Origin: MED-G82 sp964342675
GTDB taxonomy: Bacteria > Pseudomonadota > Gammaproteobacteria > Magnimaribacterales > D2472
Assembly (NCBI GenBank): GCA_964342675.1
Contig: CAYFFR010000002.1
Span: 1 to 62,760 of the forward strand
DNA length: 62,760 bases
Direction of reading: 5' to 3'
The translations under genes were made by a program, and so were the position numbers. The notes under the pieces were generated by a model. The model did no database searches. It was given only the letters and a program-made list of their open reading frames with translations, and had not been told where the DNA came from. Positions 26,340-35,013 of this stretch are shown here, piece after piece; within the stretch, counting starts at the first letter, position 1, and each line of letters opens with the position of its first letter.

Positions 26340-28304
26340 CTAAAAATCCAGTGGGTCAACATCTAGCCTCCATTGAGTCCTTAAAGACACCTTAAGTTCG
26401 CTGATGTTGTTATTAATCTGATCTAATGTCTGATGAAGAATCTTCTTAGAGTTTGATTGAATTAAAATATGATGATGAAATTTTCCTCTTGATTTTGGTA
26501 TTGCCGAAGCCATTGGTCCTAAAACAATGGTTTCCTTTCCGCTAACATTTGAGATGGCAGATTCTAAGAACTTTATATTCCTATTAATGCTAACTGAGGC
26601 TGATTTAAGAAGGGCTTGATGAATAAATGGAGGTAAATTAAGTTTTTTTCTTTCTTCTAAGATAAATTTAGAAAATGCTAAATAATCACCGTCTTTTAAT
26701 AAATTAAGGTGCCTGTCTTTAGGATGTCTAGACTGGACTAAAACATTAGAGACTCCATCTAGCCTGCCAGCTCTCCCTGTAACTTGAATAAGTTGTTGAG
26801 CTAAATCTTCAATTGCATAAGGGTTTAGGCTTGTTAAGCCTCTATCTGCATTAACAACTATTACAAGTTCTATGTTGGGGAAATCATGTCCCTTGATTAA
26901 CATTTGTGTGCCAACTATTACGCCAGAGCTTATAGATTTAATCCTTTGAATGATTTTCTCTAAAGATCCAGTTTTTTTAGTGGAGTCCCTATCGAATCTT
27001 AAAATATTATCTAAATCAGTATCCCTAGTTAGCCCTAATTGAATTCTTTCAGTCCCCAAACCTAGTGCGCTTAATTGTAATGAATTACATTCTGGGCATT
27101 GAGGAGGTATGCCATATGCAGCATTACAACGATGACATATAAGCCTTTTATCTATCTGATGAAACACCATATTAGTTTCACAATGATTACAAAGGGCGGT
27201 CCATCCACATTGTTCACACGAAAACTCAGGGGCATAACCTCTTCTATTGAGAAAAATCATAACTTGTTTATTTTTCTTTAAGGTTTTTTGAATTGCTAAT
27301 AAAGCAATATCGGATAGACCTTCTTTTAGTTGGGATGTTGAAATATCACAAATAGTAAATTTTGGAGGTTTTGTTTTAGCAATTCTGTTCTGTAACAAAA
27401 TCAATTGGTACTTTTTAAGTTGGGTATTGAGAATAGATCTTAACGAAGGTGTCGCTGATCCCAATAGAATCGGTATATTAAGTAGTTGTGCTTTCTTGAT
27501 TGCTACATCTCTAGCTGAATAAGTGAGTCCCGTAGTTTGTTTATAAGATCTATCATGCTCTTCATCTACAATAATCATCCCTAAGTTCTTTAATGGATTC
27601 ATTAATGACGATCTGGTACCAATAATAATATCCTTCATTCCATTCTTAGCTTCCCACCAAGTCTTTAATCGCTTTGCCGGTGAAATGCCTGAATGATATA
27701 GACCAAATCGATCTCCAAATATTTTCTTTATTTCATCACTCATTTGAGGTATCAAAGCTATCTCAGGCACCAATAGCAAAACGCTGTTGCCCCTATCAAT
27801 TTGATCAGCAATAGCTCTAATATATATTTCAGTCTTACCTGAACCAGTAACACCAAAAAGTAATACTGGGTTGAAGCCCTTAAGCCTAATAATCCTATCT
27901 ACTGCATGTTTTTGTTCTTGAGTAAGTTTTTTTGTTAGCTTATATGCATTATTGCTTAATCGATGTTCAACATTTGCTAGCCTTGTCATAGGACTCAATT
28001 TCTTTAGTTTCGAAGGAATAAAGGAATCTATAACTTGGCCTATGGGATAATGGTAATAATCAGAGATCCATTTAAAGATATTTAAATCATTTTTAGAGAA
28101 AATATTACTCTCATCTAAAATGTCTTCTATGGTTAAGGTATTAAATTTAGGTTGATTGGTCTTTTCTATGACAATTCCAACTCTACTCTTATTTTTAAAG
28201 TTTATTTTTACTCTAGAACCCAAGTCTATCTTTCTAGAGGAATGGTAAATAAAGAGCTGGTCGACAGAGATTGGTATACTGACATTGTAAAAAAATTTAG
28301 TCAT
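26340..28304 (-). CDS. priA: Primosomal replication restart helicase PriA
   Basis: Reloads the replisome at stalled forks. An N-terminal DNA-binding domain (about 1-100) precedes the helicase core with Walker A GVTGSGKTE and the DEEH box. Eight zinc-binding cysteines sit in four pairs, CEQC, CNHC, CHRC and CPEC. The RAGR-type motif VTGRAGR is present. 654 residues compared with 732 in E. coli, so loops are trimmed. It is divergent from rpmE, a conserved gammaproteobacterial arrangement. Confidence 0.96.
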   Translation of the reverse strand: MTKFFYNVSIPISVDQLFIYHSSRKIDLGSRVKINFKNKSRVGIVIEKTNQPKFNTLTIEDILDESNIFSKNDLNIFKWISDYYHYPIGQVIDSFIPSKLKKLSPMTRLANVEHRLSNNAYKLTKKLTQEQKHAVDRIIRLKGFNPVLLFGVTGSGKTEIYIRAIADQIDRGNSVLLLVPEIALIPQMSDEIKKIFGDRFGLYHSGISPAKRLKTWWEAKNGMKDIIIGTRSSLMNPLKNLGMIIVDEEHDRSYKQTTGLTYSARDVAIKKAQLLNIPILLGSATPSLRSILNTQLKKYQLILLQNRIAKTKPPKFTICDISTSQLKEGLSDIALLAIQKTLKKNKQVMIFLNRRGYAPEFSCEQCGWTALCNHCETNMVFHQIDKRLICHRCNAAYGIPPQCPECNSLQLSALGLGTERIQLGLTRDTDLDNILRFDRDSTKKTGSLEKIIQRIKSISSGVIVGTQMLIKGHDFPNIELVIVVNADRGLTSLNPYAIEDLAQQLIQVTGRAGRLDGVSNVLVQSRHPKDRHLNLLKDGDYLAFSKFILEERKKLNLPPFIHQALLKSASVSINRNIKFLESAISNVSGKETIVLGPMASAIPKSRGKFHHHILIQSNSKKILHQTLDQINNNISELKVSLRTQWRLDVDPLDF

Positions 28305-28312
28305 TAAGATAT

Positions 28313-28340
28313 TTGTAAACCTTGTTCAATTTGTTATAGT
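28313..28340 (+). promoter_or_regulatory. Candidate sigma-70 promoter for rpmE
   Basis: TTGTAA at 28313-28318 and TATAGT at 28335-28340 are separated by 16 bases. Transcription would start near 28347, about 20 bases before the rpmE ATG. The -10 matches 5 of 6 and the -35 matches 4 of 6 consensus bases. It fits the 62-base divergent gap between priA and rpmE. Confidence 0.5.
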
Positions 28341-28366
28341 TCTCATCCTTAAATATTAATTTTATT

Positions 28367-28573
28367 ATGAAAGAAGGCATTCATCCGAATTATCAAGAGA
28401 TAAAAGCAACGTGTTCTTGTGGAAATACCTTTAATGTCATGACCACTCTCTCTGAAGATTTATCATTAGATGTTTGCTCAAAATGCCATCCCTTTTTTAC
28501 GGGCACACAAAAGATAGTTGACACAGGTGGAAGAGTCCAAAGGTTTGAGAAACGCTTTGGTAAGAAAAAGTAG
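28367..28573 (+). CDS. rpmE: 50S ribosomal protein L31, zinc-binding form
   Basis: A 68-residue L31. The four cysteines CSC (16 and 18) and CSKC (37 and 40) mark the zinc-containing C+ form that is exchanged for a zinc-free paralog under zinc shortage in some bacteria. GGRVQRFEKRFG closes the protein as usual. It is a single-gene unit between priA and dut on the other strand. No C- paralog is seen here. Confidence 0.96.
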   Translation: MKEGIHPNYQEIKATCSCGNTFNVMTTLSEDLSLDVCSKCHPFFTGTQKIVDTGGRVQRFEKRFGKKK

Positions 28574-28581
28574 GTTTTAGC

Positions 28582-29034
28582 CTAGTCAGTTCCGCTACTC
28601 CCAAAGCCTTTGGTGCCCCTAGAAGTCGAACTAAATTCATCAACTACTTCGAAGTCAATTTGCCGAACTGGAATTACTACCATTTGTGCTATTCTTGATC
28701 CTGGTATGATTTCATAATCTTCACTAGATCTATTCCAGATTGGCACTTGAAGCTCACCTTGATAATCTGAATCTATTAATCCAACCAGATTACCCATAAC
28801 AATGCCGTGCTTAAAGCCCAAGCCACTTCTTGGAATAATAATTGCAGCATAATCCTTATTCTCAATATATATTGATATACCTAAAGGTATTAATTCTGAT
28901 TGATTTGGTTTTAAGTTGATAGAAGAATCTATACAGGCTCTAAGATCCATTCCAGCTGAACCCGGAGTAGAGTACTCTGGAAGTCCTATTTTATCCCTCA
29001 TTAAGGGATTAAGTATCTTTAATTTTATTTTCAT
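28582..29034 (-). CDS. dut: Deoxyuridine 5'-triphosphate nucleotidohydrolase
   Basis: Trimeric dUTPase that hydrolyses dUTP to dUMP, keeping uracil out of DNA and supplying dTMP synthesis. The five motifs are visible: GSAGMDLRA, PRSGLG, GLIDSDYQGEL, RIAQMV and the C-terminal P-loop-like SRGTKGFGSSG. 150 residues, normal. It follows sixA by 3 bases on the same strand. coaBC, its common neighbour elsewhere, is not here. Confidence 0.96.
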   Translation of the reverse strand: MKIKLKILNPLMRDKIGLPEYSTPGSAGMDLRACIDSSINLKPNQSELIPLGISIYIENKDYAAIIIPRSGLGFKHGIVMGNLVGLIDSDYQGELQVPIWNRSSEDYEIIPGSRIAQMVVIPVRQIDFEVVDEFSSTSRGTKGFGSSGTD

Positions 29035-29037
29035 TGC

Positions 29038-29517
29038 TTATAGTTCTTTGGGCCGAATAAACTTTTCTAAAGAGTTAGATCTCTTATCAATATTACACCA
29101 TTCGGTTTTAATTTTTATATGAGCAAATGCACAGGTGGGAAAGTTCCCTAAGCTTTCATCTGTGAGATATTCAACTAAATATTGCATGGTTGGATTGTGG
29201 CCAATTAAGAGTATGTTTTCATGGGTGTCTCCATTAGTACTTAATAAATTTAATACATCATTGATGTCTGCATGATATAAGTCATCAGTAATATGCATGT
29301 TATGCTTCATATGTGTGTCGCTTAATACTAAATCAGCTGTTTCTAGGGTTCTTTTGCTGGAGCTACAAAAAATTCTATCAAAACTAGTGTCTAATAAATG
29401 ATCTGCTAATTTTAAAGAGTCTTGGATTCCTCTCTTTGCAAGAGGTCTATCATGGTCACTTAAGAAAGAGTTATCCCAGCTTGACTTAGCATGTCTCAAT
29501 AAAAATAAATTATTCAT
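29038..29517 (-). CDS. sixA: Phosphohistidine phosphatase SixA-like
   Basis: A histidine-phosphatase-fold protein with the RHAKSSWD catalytic start and the GHNPTMQYL second-histidine motif. In E. coli SixA removes phosphate from a histidine of phosphorelay or PTS-type proteins. I use ATG 29517 because relatives begin only a few residues before LLRHAKS. An earlier ATG at 29538, with a weak AAGG upstream, would add seven residues. The product is 159 residues. It is co-directional with dut. Physiological substrate not inferable. Confidence 0.82.
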   Translation of the reverse strand: MNNLFLLRHAKSSWDNSFLSDHDRPLAKRGIQDSLKLADHLLDTSFDRIFCSSSKRTLETADLVLSDTHMKHNMHITDDLYHADINDVLNLLSTNGDTHENILLIGHNPTMQYLVEYLTDESLGNFPTCAFAHIKIKTEWCNIDKRSNSLEKFIRPKEL

Positions 29518-29569
29518 GTTTAAATTGTATCTTGCCATCAAACCTTATGTAATTTAAAATCGCCAACCT

Positions 29570-29806
29570 ATGAGCAAAGTATGTCAAGTAACCGGTAAAA
29601 TGCCGCAGGCTGGAAACCATGTTTCCCACGCCAATAACAGGGTCAAAAGGAAGTTTCTGCCTAATCTTCATACCCATAGGTTTTGGGTAGAATCAGAAAA
29701 TAGGTTTGTATCTCTAAAGATTTCTACAAAGGGCATGAGGATCATTGATAAAAAAGGCATAGATGCTGTTCTCAAAGATATTCGTGCGCGTGGCGAAAAA
29801 GTTTAA
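29570..29806 (+). CDS. rpmB: 50S ribosomal protein L28
   Basis: A 78-residue L28 starting MSKVCQVTGK, with GNHVSHANNRVKR and the FWVESENRFVSL stretch typical of the family. rpmG (L33), the usual next gene, is not present; the following gene is on the other strand and its stop overlaps the rpmB stop in the shared TTAA (29803-29806). Single-gene unit in a short divergent gap with sixA. Confidence 0.96.
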   Translation: MSKVCQVTGKMPQAGNHVSHANNRVKRKFLPNLHTHRFWVESENRFVSLKISTKGMRIIDKKGIDAVLKDIRARGEKV

Positions 29807-30684
29807 TAGATAACTGCTTTATTGAATTCTTGGGGTCCACCCAAAGTATCTCTATCACTCTTAGGCTTGCTGCCGTCTTCATTAGTAATACCTAGTTCTG
29901 CACCAATCTCTGCAGCTATAAGAGTCTTACCTGAAAGCTTCATCTTATTATCCATTTCAAAGATTCCTTTGATAACCTTTCCAGCAAAGAGTTGTGACGC
30001 TGCACCTTTTAAAAACTCAGCATAATGTTCGCCATGCTGTGCGCTAACTTTTGCTGTCTTTTCATCTTTAACAATTCCAGACCATAGAGAAATAGAGCAT
30101 ACCTGAAACTCCTTTAGGTCATGAGCCATATCAAATGCCATCTTGTCTACCCCAGCTTTTTGAGCTCCATATATTGGTCCGTGCATGTAACAAGATGCTC
30201 CATGAGAAGATATTTGAACAATCAAAGATTCTGGGTTCTTAATCATAAGTGGAGCTAATGCGTGAGATAATAGATAGTTTGAACGCAATCCTACGTCTAC
30301 TATTGACCATAAATTAACTGATTTCTCCCAAAATGGTTTTGGTTGCACTAAGTCATCATGTATCTGACAGGCGGAGTGAACTAAGATATCCAATCTACCA
30401 TACTTTTTTTCTACATATTTTGCTAAACCCTCAATTTCATCTGTTTTATTTAAATCCACGACATATGCATCAGCATCAATATTGTCTTGGTTAATATTTT
30501 TAACTGTATCCTCTAAGCTGCTTGATAGTTCAAAACCAAATTGATGAACCTGAGTACCTGATGCCAGGCTTCGTGCTGCACAAATTACAACATCACCAGG
30601 ACTTCCAATACCTTCTGCAATACCCTTTCCAACACCTCTGCTTGCTCCTGTAACTAAGATAATTTTTTTAGAATTTTTGCTCAT
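29803..30684 (-). CDS. Short-chain dehydrogenase/reductase (DHRS1-like)
   Basis: A 293-residue SDR. The cofactor loop TGASRGVGKGIAEG begins near residue 13. HSACQI replaces the usual NNAG, and ISSHGA and YGAQKAG carry the catalytic serine, tyrosine and lysine. The pattern (a large insert after the first helix and the sequence around LRSNYLLS) resembles DHRS1, a poorly characterised carbonyl reductase family. It is a stand-alone gene between rpmB and maf. The substrate is unknown. Confidence 0.85.
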   Translation of the reverse strand: MSKNSKKIILVTGASRGVGKGIAEGIGSPGDVVICAARSLASGTQVHQFGFELSSSLEDTVKNINQDNIDADAYVVDLNKTDEIEGLAKYVEKKYGRLDILVHSACQIHDDLVQPKPFWEKSVNLWSIVDVGLRSNYLLSHALAPLMIKNPESLIVQISSHGASCYMHGPIYGAQKAGVDKMAFDMAHDLKEFQVCSISLWSGIVKDEKTAKVSAQHGEHYAEFLKGAASQLFAGKVIKGIFEMDNKMKLSGKTLIAAEIGAELGITNEDGSKPKSDRDTLGGPQEFNKAVIY

Positions 30685-30717
30685 TGATATTTTTCCTTAA
30701 TGTAAAATTGATTCTAT

Positions 30718-31302
30718 ATGTTATATCTTGCCTCAAAATCGCCTAGAAGAGCAGATTTACTTATTCAAATGGGTATAAAATTTAAAGTGGTTGAAGTAAA
30801 TACAGCTGAGGCTATCGATCTTTCTATAAGCCCCAGAGACAATGCTGAGAAAATATCTGTTGTGAAATGTAAGCATGGTGCAGAACAAATAATTAAAGAT
30901 GCATTAGATGCAGTCATAATATCAGCAGACACTATTGTAGTACTTGGAAATAAAATTTTTGGTAAGCCTGAGTCCAAGGAACATGCCCTAAGTATGTTAA
31001 TGGAACTATCTGGAGAAGTTCATTCTGTATTTACTGGTGTTTCAATAGGGGTTTGGGATAAAAAATCATTAGACATACATACAATTTCAGTTGAAACGCT
31101 AGTTGAATTTGCTTCAATCAGTGCTCAAGAATATAGGAAATATATTGAGACGGATGAACCTTTTGATAAAGCTGGAGCATATGGGATTCAAGGAAAAGCT
31201 CAAAGCTTTGTAAAAGGCATCAAGGGAAGTTACTCTAATGTGGTTGGTTTGCCTATTTATGAAACACTAAGCTTATTAAATAGGCTAGGTATAAATTACT
31301 AG
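30718..31302 (+). CDS. maf: Maf-family nucleotide pyrophosphatase (YhdE-like)
   Basis: House-cleaning enzyme that hydrolyses dTTP/UTP or modified nucleotides. The Maf signature LASKSPRRADLL is at residues 4-15. SADTIV carries the catalytic aspartate. DKAGAYGIQG is the form typical of the YhdE (dTTPase/UTPase) branch rather than YceF. 194 residues. A single gene: divergent from the upstream SDR and convergent with ubiH. Confidence 0.93.
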   Translation: MLYLASKSPRRADLLIQMGIKFKVVEVNTAEAIDLSISPRDNAEKISVVKCKHGAEQIIKDALDAVIISADTIVVLGNKIFGKPESKEHALSMLMELSGEVHSVFTGVSIGVWDKKSLDIHTISVETLVEFASISAQEYRKYIETDEPFDKAGAYGIQGKAQSFVKGIKGSYSNVVGLPIYETLSLLNRLGINY

Positions 31303-31325
31303 TATTTTCAGTAAATCGTTAAATC

Positions 31326-32447
31326 TTATAGTTTTATTTGCCCCAAAGCATATCTAACAAATACCTTTTTTAATGGTGAGAAAGCATCAACAAATTTTAA
31401 TCCATTATTTCTAATCAACCTGTAGTAAATATTATTATTTTGAAAAAGACTATTGATAGCATTAATCCCTTTGAGCATTGAGTCATTGATGATTTTTCGA
31501 CGCATTTCGTATTTCTTTAAGGTTGATAGTTCTCCTATAGCAAGTTTGTTATTAATTGCTTTATACAGCTCATCTCTTAAGACTTCTACGTCTGCAATTG
31601 CTAAATTTAAACCTTGGCCGGCTAATGGATGTATAGAGTGTGCAGAATCAGCTAATAAACATACTCCTGGCTCTGCATACTCTACAAAACGATGACCAAA
31701 AATATCGAATTTAAGAATGTTGCTATCTATAACAATATCAGCACCCAGTCTATTTGATACTCTAGATAAATTGGACTCAATATAGTCTGTTTCTTCTAAT
31801 TTGCTCCTAGGAATAGACCAAACTACACTCCATTCATTTTGACTTGTATTAATTGGCATAATTGCAAAAATCTCATTCTCATAGAATATCTGTGTAGCCT
31901 CAGAAGGATTAAGGTCTTCTGTAATAACAGTAAAAGTAAAAGCTGTTTGATTGTAATCATAGACATGGGACTTTTTATTAAACTGCTTAACTAAATCAGA
32001 TTGAAAGCTCTCAGTCAAAATTAGTAGATCCGTGTTAATATTCTTACCATTTGATAATTCACAGTTTACTGAACCACTAAATAAAAAATTCTTTATACAT
32101 AAGTCATGATGAAGGATGTCCCGTGTTTTATCTTCAAGAGATTTGTTAAGTTCATCGTAACGAACTACATATGCTAGATTCTCAATATTAAATTCATCTT
32201 TAGTAAAAGTAATTTTGCCCGACCCCTCACCATCCAGAACCTTGATAGATTCTATGGGTGAAGAGCAAAGACCTATATTAAGATCTTTTAGAACTTTATA
32301 AGACTGTGGGTTCAGGGTAACCGTTCTAATATTATTAAAGTCTTTCTTGTCAGAGCCAATGATCTCTGTCTCAACTTCAAGCTGATTTAGTCTTAAAGCT
32401 AGAACCTTGCTTGCAATTCCACTGCCGGCTACTAGACATTTATTCAT
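31326..32447 (-). CDS. ubiH: UbiH/UbiF/VisC-family FAD-dependent hydroxylase
   Basis: A 373-residue flavoprotein monooxygenase that hydroxylates the ubiquinone ring. The dinucleotide-binding GSGIASKVLAL starts near residue 8. The second FAD motif LLADSAHSIHPLAGQGLNLAIAD is the family hallmark. The gene follows pepP after 8 bases, as ubiH does in E. coli, which fixes the symbol; a sibling such as ubiI is normally third in this operon but is missing here. One enzyme may therefore act at several ring positions, as in other reduced genomes. Confidence 0.88.
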   Translation of the reverse strand: MNKCLVAGSGIASKVLALRLNQLEVETEIIGSDKKDFNNIRTVTLNPQSYKVLKDLNIGLCSSPIESIKVLDGEGSGKITFTKDEFNIENLAYVVRYDELNKSLEDKTRDILHHDLCIKNFLFSGSVNCELSNGKNINTDLLILTESFQSDLVKQFNKKSHVYDYNQTAFTFTVITEDLNPSEATQIFYENEIFAIMPINTSQNEWSVVWSIPRSKLEETDYIESNLSRVSNRLGADIVIDSNILKFDIFGHRFVEYAEPGVCLLADSAHSIHPLAGQGLNLAIADVEVLRDELYKAINNKLAIGELSTLKKYEMRRKIINDSMLKGINAINSLFQNNNIYYRLIRNNGLKFVDAFSPLKKVFVRYALGQIKL

Positions 32448-32455
32448 AATAGAAT

Positions 32456-33748
32456 TTATGCCATCAAAGCTTCTATCTCTTTTGGAGATGATGGAACTGC
32501 ACTTGTAAGGTTATTATTCCCTTCCTTAGTTACCAAAATATCATCTTCTATTCTTATACCAATGCCTTTCCAATCATCTGCAACATCAGCATCAGAAGAA
32601 ATATAAATACCAGGCTCAATAGTAGTTACCATGCCTGGCTCAAATTTTCTAAACTGATTGTTTTCCATATATGCTCCAGCATCATGAACATCCAAACCCA
32701 TCCAGTGCCCAATCTTATGCATATAAAATTGTTTATAAGTCTCGTTTTCTATGTTTTCATCTAACGATCCTTTCAAAATTTTTAGATCTATTAAGCCTTG
32801 AGTAATAACTCTTTCAGAAATCTTTTGTGGTTCAATCACAGATCTGCCTGGCTTGACTGATTCTATTGCCTGTTTATGTGCTTCAAGCACAATCTCATAT
32901 ATAGCTAATTGATTTGAGCTAAATTTACCATTTACTGGATATGTTCTTGTTATGTCTGAAGCATAATTCTGATACTCAGCACCAGCATCTACCAAAACTA
33001 AATCTCCGTCCTGTAAAGGGTCAGAATTATCTACATAATGAAGAATGCATGCATTCTCACCTCCAGCAATTATGGGGTTATATGCAACAAATCTACCTCC
33101 ATTTTTTGCAAACTGGTATACATAAAAAGCCTCTAAGTCTTGCTCATTGAGGCCAGGCTTAACAAACTTCATGGCCTCCATATGCGCATTAGCAGAGATT
33201 TCACATGCTTTTCCTATAAGGGTAATTTCTGAATCGCTTTTTATTAATCTAGCCATACCAAGAGTTTCGGTTGCATCTGAAGGGTCTATCTTATGACTAT
33301 GTCTATCTTTGCTCTCTGCAACTCTTATCCAAGCATTTACCTTTTTATCAAACTCTGGAGTTTTACCAATTTCATATAGGACTTTTGATGCGCCTTGTAA
33401 TATACCAGGAGCTTTCTTCTCAAGCTCATTATTATCATATGCAAAATCAAAGCCGTAATCTGATTTTGCACCACTAGGCCCAGCTATATAACCATCCCAT
33501 ATCTCTTTAAGCTTATCCTTGGGTTGAACAAAAATATATGTGTTGATCTTGCCATTAAGATTTTTTATAAATATTGTTGCATCTGGTTCGTTGAACCCTG
33601 ATAGGTACCAAAAATTTGAATCTTGTCTAAAAGAAAAGGATGTGTCTGCATTTCTATATGAAATTGCTGCACCATTTACAATAAGCACACTATCTTTAGG
33701 TAATTTAGAGGCTATTTCAGCTCTTCTTGTGATAAACATCTTATCCAT
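32456..33748 (-). CDS. pepP: Xaa-Pro aminopeptidase
   Basis: M24 metallopeptidase that removes N-terminal residues preceding proline. An N-terminal creatinase-like domain (about 1-170) precedes the pita-bread domain. Metal ligands appear in DAGAEYQNYASDITRTYP, HKIGHWMGLDVHD, TIEPGIYI and IRIEDD. 430 residues, near the E. coli size of 441. Both M1 and M4 could be the start. The operon pepP-ubiH opposite zapA and 6S RNA is conserved in Gammaproteobacteria. Confidence 0.95.
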   Translation of the reverse strand: MDKMFITRRAEIASKLPKDSVLIVNGAAISYRNADTSFSFRQDSNFWYLSGFNEPDATIFIKNLNGKINTYIFVQPKDKLKEIWDGYIAGPSGAKSDYGFDFAYDNNELEKKAPGILQGASKVLYEIGKTPEFDKKVNAWIRVAESKDRHSHKIDPSDATETLGMARLIKSDSEITLIGKACEISANAHMEAMKFVKPGLNEQDLEAFYVYQFAKNGGRFVAYNPIIAGGENACILHYVDNSDPLQDGDLVLVDAGAEYQNYASDITRTYPVNGKFSSNQLAIYEIVLEAHKQAIESVKPGRSVIEPQKISERVITQGLIDLKILKGSLDENIENETYKQFYMHKIGHWMGLDVHDAGAYMENNQFRKFEPGMVTTIEPGIYISSDADVADDWKGIGIRIEDDILVTKEGNNNLTSAVPSSPKEIEALMA

Positions 33749-33815
33749 TGCTACATTTTACTCTTTTATATTAGAAACTTCCCTTAAATTAATCTTCGAC
33801 TTAAACTTATATAAG

Positions 33816-34010
33816 ATGAATAAGAAGAAAATATCTAAAATCCAAGAATTAGAAGATAAAGTGGATGTTCTAATCAAGAAGTACCTAGAACAAAAAGGTA
33901 TTGTGGAGTCCTATATAGTTAAAGAAAGATCTTGGAAAGAGAAAAAGATTAATCACTCTGATGAGATTAGGTTGCTTAAAAAAACAATAAAAGAATTAAA
34001 GAATAAATAA
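33816..34010 (+). CDS. Small coiled-coil protein (TIGR02449-like)
   Basis: A 64-residue highly charged, mostly helical protein with hydrophobic residues at heptad-like spacing, followed 3 bases later by zapA. I start at ATG 33816; the open frame runs back to 33540 but the extension lies over pepP on the other strand. Position and character match the small TIGR02449 family found before zapA in many Gammaproteobacteria, perhaps an accessory cell-division coiled coil. The function is not known. Confidence 0.75.
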   Translation: MNKKKISKIQELEDKVDVLIKKYLEQKGIVESYIVKERSWKEKKINHSDEIRLLKKTIKELKNK

Positions 34011-34013
34011 TAT

Positions 34014-34277
34014 ATGCCAAACAAAGAAATATTGTCGTTAAGAGTTATGGGTAGGGATATTTCAATTGCATGTCCTGCTGAAGAAAAAGATAATCTTAAA
34101 AAAGCTGCCAAAGTACTAAATGAAGAAATCTCTTCTGTACCAGATAAAAGTAATGCTCTAATACTTGCAGCATTAAATCTAGCCTACACTCAAATTGAGT
34201 CGAGTGGTGAATTAACACAGGCAGATGAAGAAATTTTAGAGTCCCTAATTTCGAAAATAGAAAATGCGATAGTATAA
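34014..34277 (+). CDS. zapA: Cell division protein ZapA
   Basis: An 87-residue ZapA that bundles FtsZ filaments at the Z ring. The N-terminal strand-turn ILSLRVMGRDISIACPAEE and the following helix LKKAAKVLNEEI match the globular domain, and a C-terminal helix would form the coiled-coil tetramer. The stop codon overlaps the likely -10 of the 6S RNA gene. The order zapA-ssrS-fau is a classic gammaproteobacterial block. Confidence 0.94.
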   Translation: MPNKEILSLRVMGRDISIACPAEEKDNLKKAAKVLNEEISSVPDKSNALILAALNLAYTQIESSGELTQADEEILESLISKIENAIV

Positions 34278-34278
34278 T
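34250..34278 (+). promoter_or_regulatory. Promoter of 6S RNA inside the end of zapA
   Basis: A perfect TATAAT (34273-34278) includes the zapA TAA stop. TTCGAA (34250-34255) lies 17 bases upstream as a weak -35. Transcription would begin near 34285, which agrees with the 5' strand of the 6S closing stem at 34287. Confidence 0.65.
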
Positions 34279-34284
34279 CAGCAT

Positions 34285-34456
34285 TGACTGGTTCATTTGC
34301 CAATACATTAATTATCTTTGAACCGATATTTAAAAAATAGGCAATATTCCACTGTCGATGTTGTGCATTACCTAAGGGGAAGCCTGATTCGATAAGATTT
34401 TTGCCACCTGGACAAACGGTTCAGGACAAATGTATAGCGGTGAATCGGTTTATTAG
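34285..34456 (+). ncRNA. ssrS: 6S RNA
   Basis: Regulatory RNA that mimics an open promoter and binds sigma-70 RNA polymerase in stationary or starved cells. It lies between zapA and fau, its conserved place. The closing stem is supported by ACTGGTTCATT (34287-34297), which pairs along all 11 positions, with G-U pairs, with GGTGAATCGGT (34439-34449). GAACCGATATTTA resembles GAGCCGATATTTCATA of the E. coli 5' half, and the GAAGCCT-like GGGAAGCCTG lies in the second half. Ends are approximate. Confidence 0.88.
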
Positions 34457-34464
34457 CCTCCGTT

Positions 34465-35013
34465 ATGGTGAAATCTGAAATAAGAAAATTAATCCTTCTG
34501 CGGAGGCTAGGCTTAACAAATCAAGCCTATAAAAATTATTCAACAATTATCCAAGAGCATTTGCTTTCTAGCGAGCTTTTTATAACAAGCAGTGTCATAG
34601 GAATATACATGCCTATCAAGAATGAAGTAGATACAAATAGTATTATTCAAAATGCACTTAGTTTAAATAAAACTATCGTAATACCAAGGATAGATGATGC
34701 AAAAATAACCTTTACTAGGTATAAAGACAATATGAGTCTAACCAAGAATCAATATGGTATTCCTGAGGTAAGCAATGGTAAAGATTTTAAAGGAAATATA
34801 GATCTTCTAGTTTGTCCTGCAATTGCAATGGATAATGCAGGGAATAGGGTCGGTTATGGCAAGGGGTTTTATGATAAAGCCCTAATTACAATGCAAAAAT
34901 GTACTGCAATCGCATTGATCTTTGATTGTCAAAGGGTTGATAAAATTGATATAGAGGATCATGACATTGGACTCCCCTACTCTTGCAGTGAAGAGGGGAT
35001 TTTAAAGCATTGA
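34465..35013 (+). CDS. fau: 5-formyltetrahydrofolate cyclo-ligase
   Basis: Recycles 5-formyl-THF to 5,10-methenyl-THF using ATP. The N-terminal basic KSEIRKLILLRR helix and the active-site loop VGYGKGFYDKAL are diagnostic. 182 residues. It follows 6S RNA, where in E. coli (ygfA) the RNA and the gene share a transcript, so it is probably read from the 6S promoter. The stop region overlaps the convergent epoxide hydrolase gene by 12 bases. Confidence 0.94.
   Translation: MVKSEIRKLILLRRLGLTNQAYKNYSTIIQEHLLSSELFITSSVIGIYMPIKNEVDTNSIIQNALSLNKTIVIPRIDDAKITFTRYKDNMSLTKNQYGIPEVSNGKDFKGNIDLLVCPAIAMDNAGNRVGYGKGFYDKALITMQKCTAIALIFDCQRVDKIDIEDHDIGLPYSCSEEGILKH

Noticed and set aside
33540..33815. N-terminal extension of the coiled-coil gene before zapA
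   Set aside because: Lies over pepP on the other strand, has no family resemblance; the internal ATG 33816 gives the expected small coiled coil.
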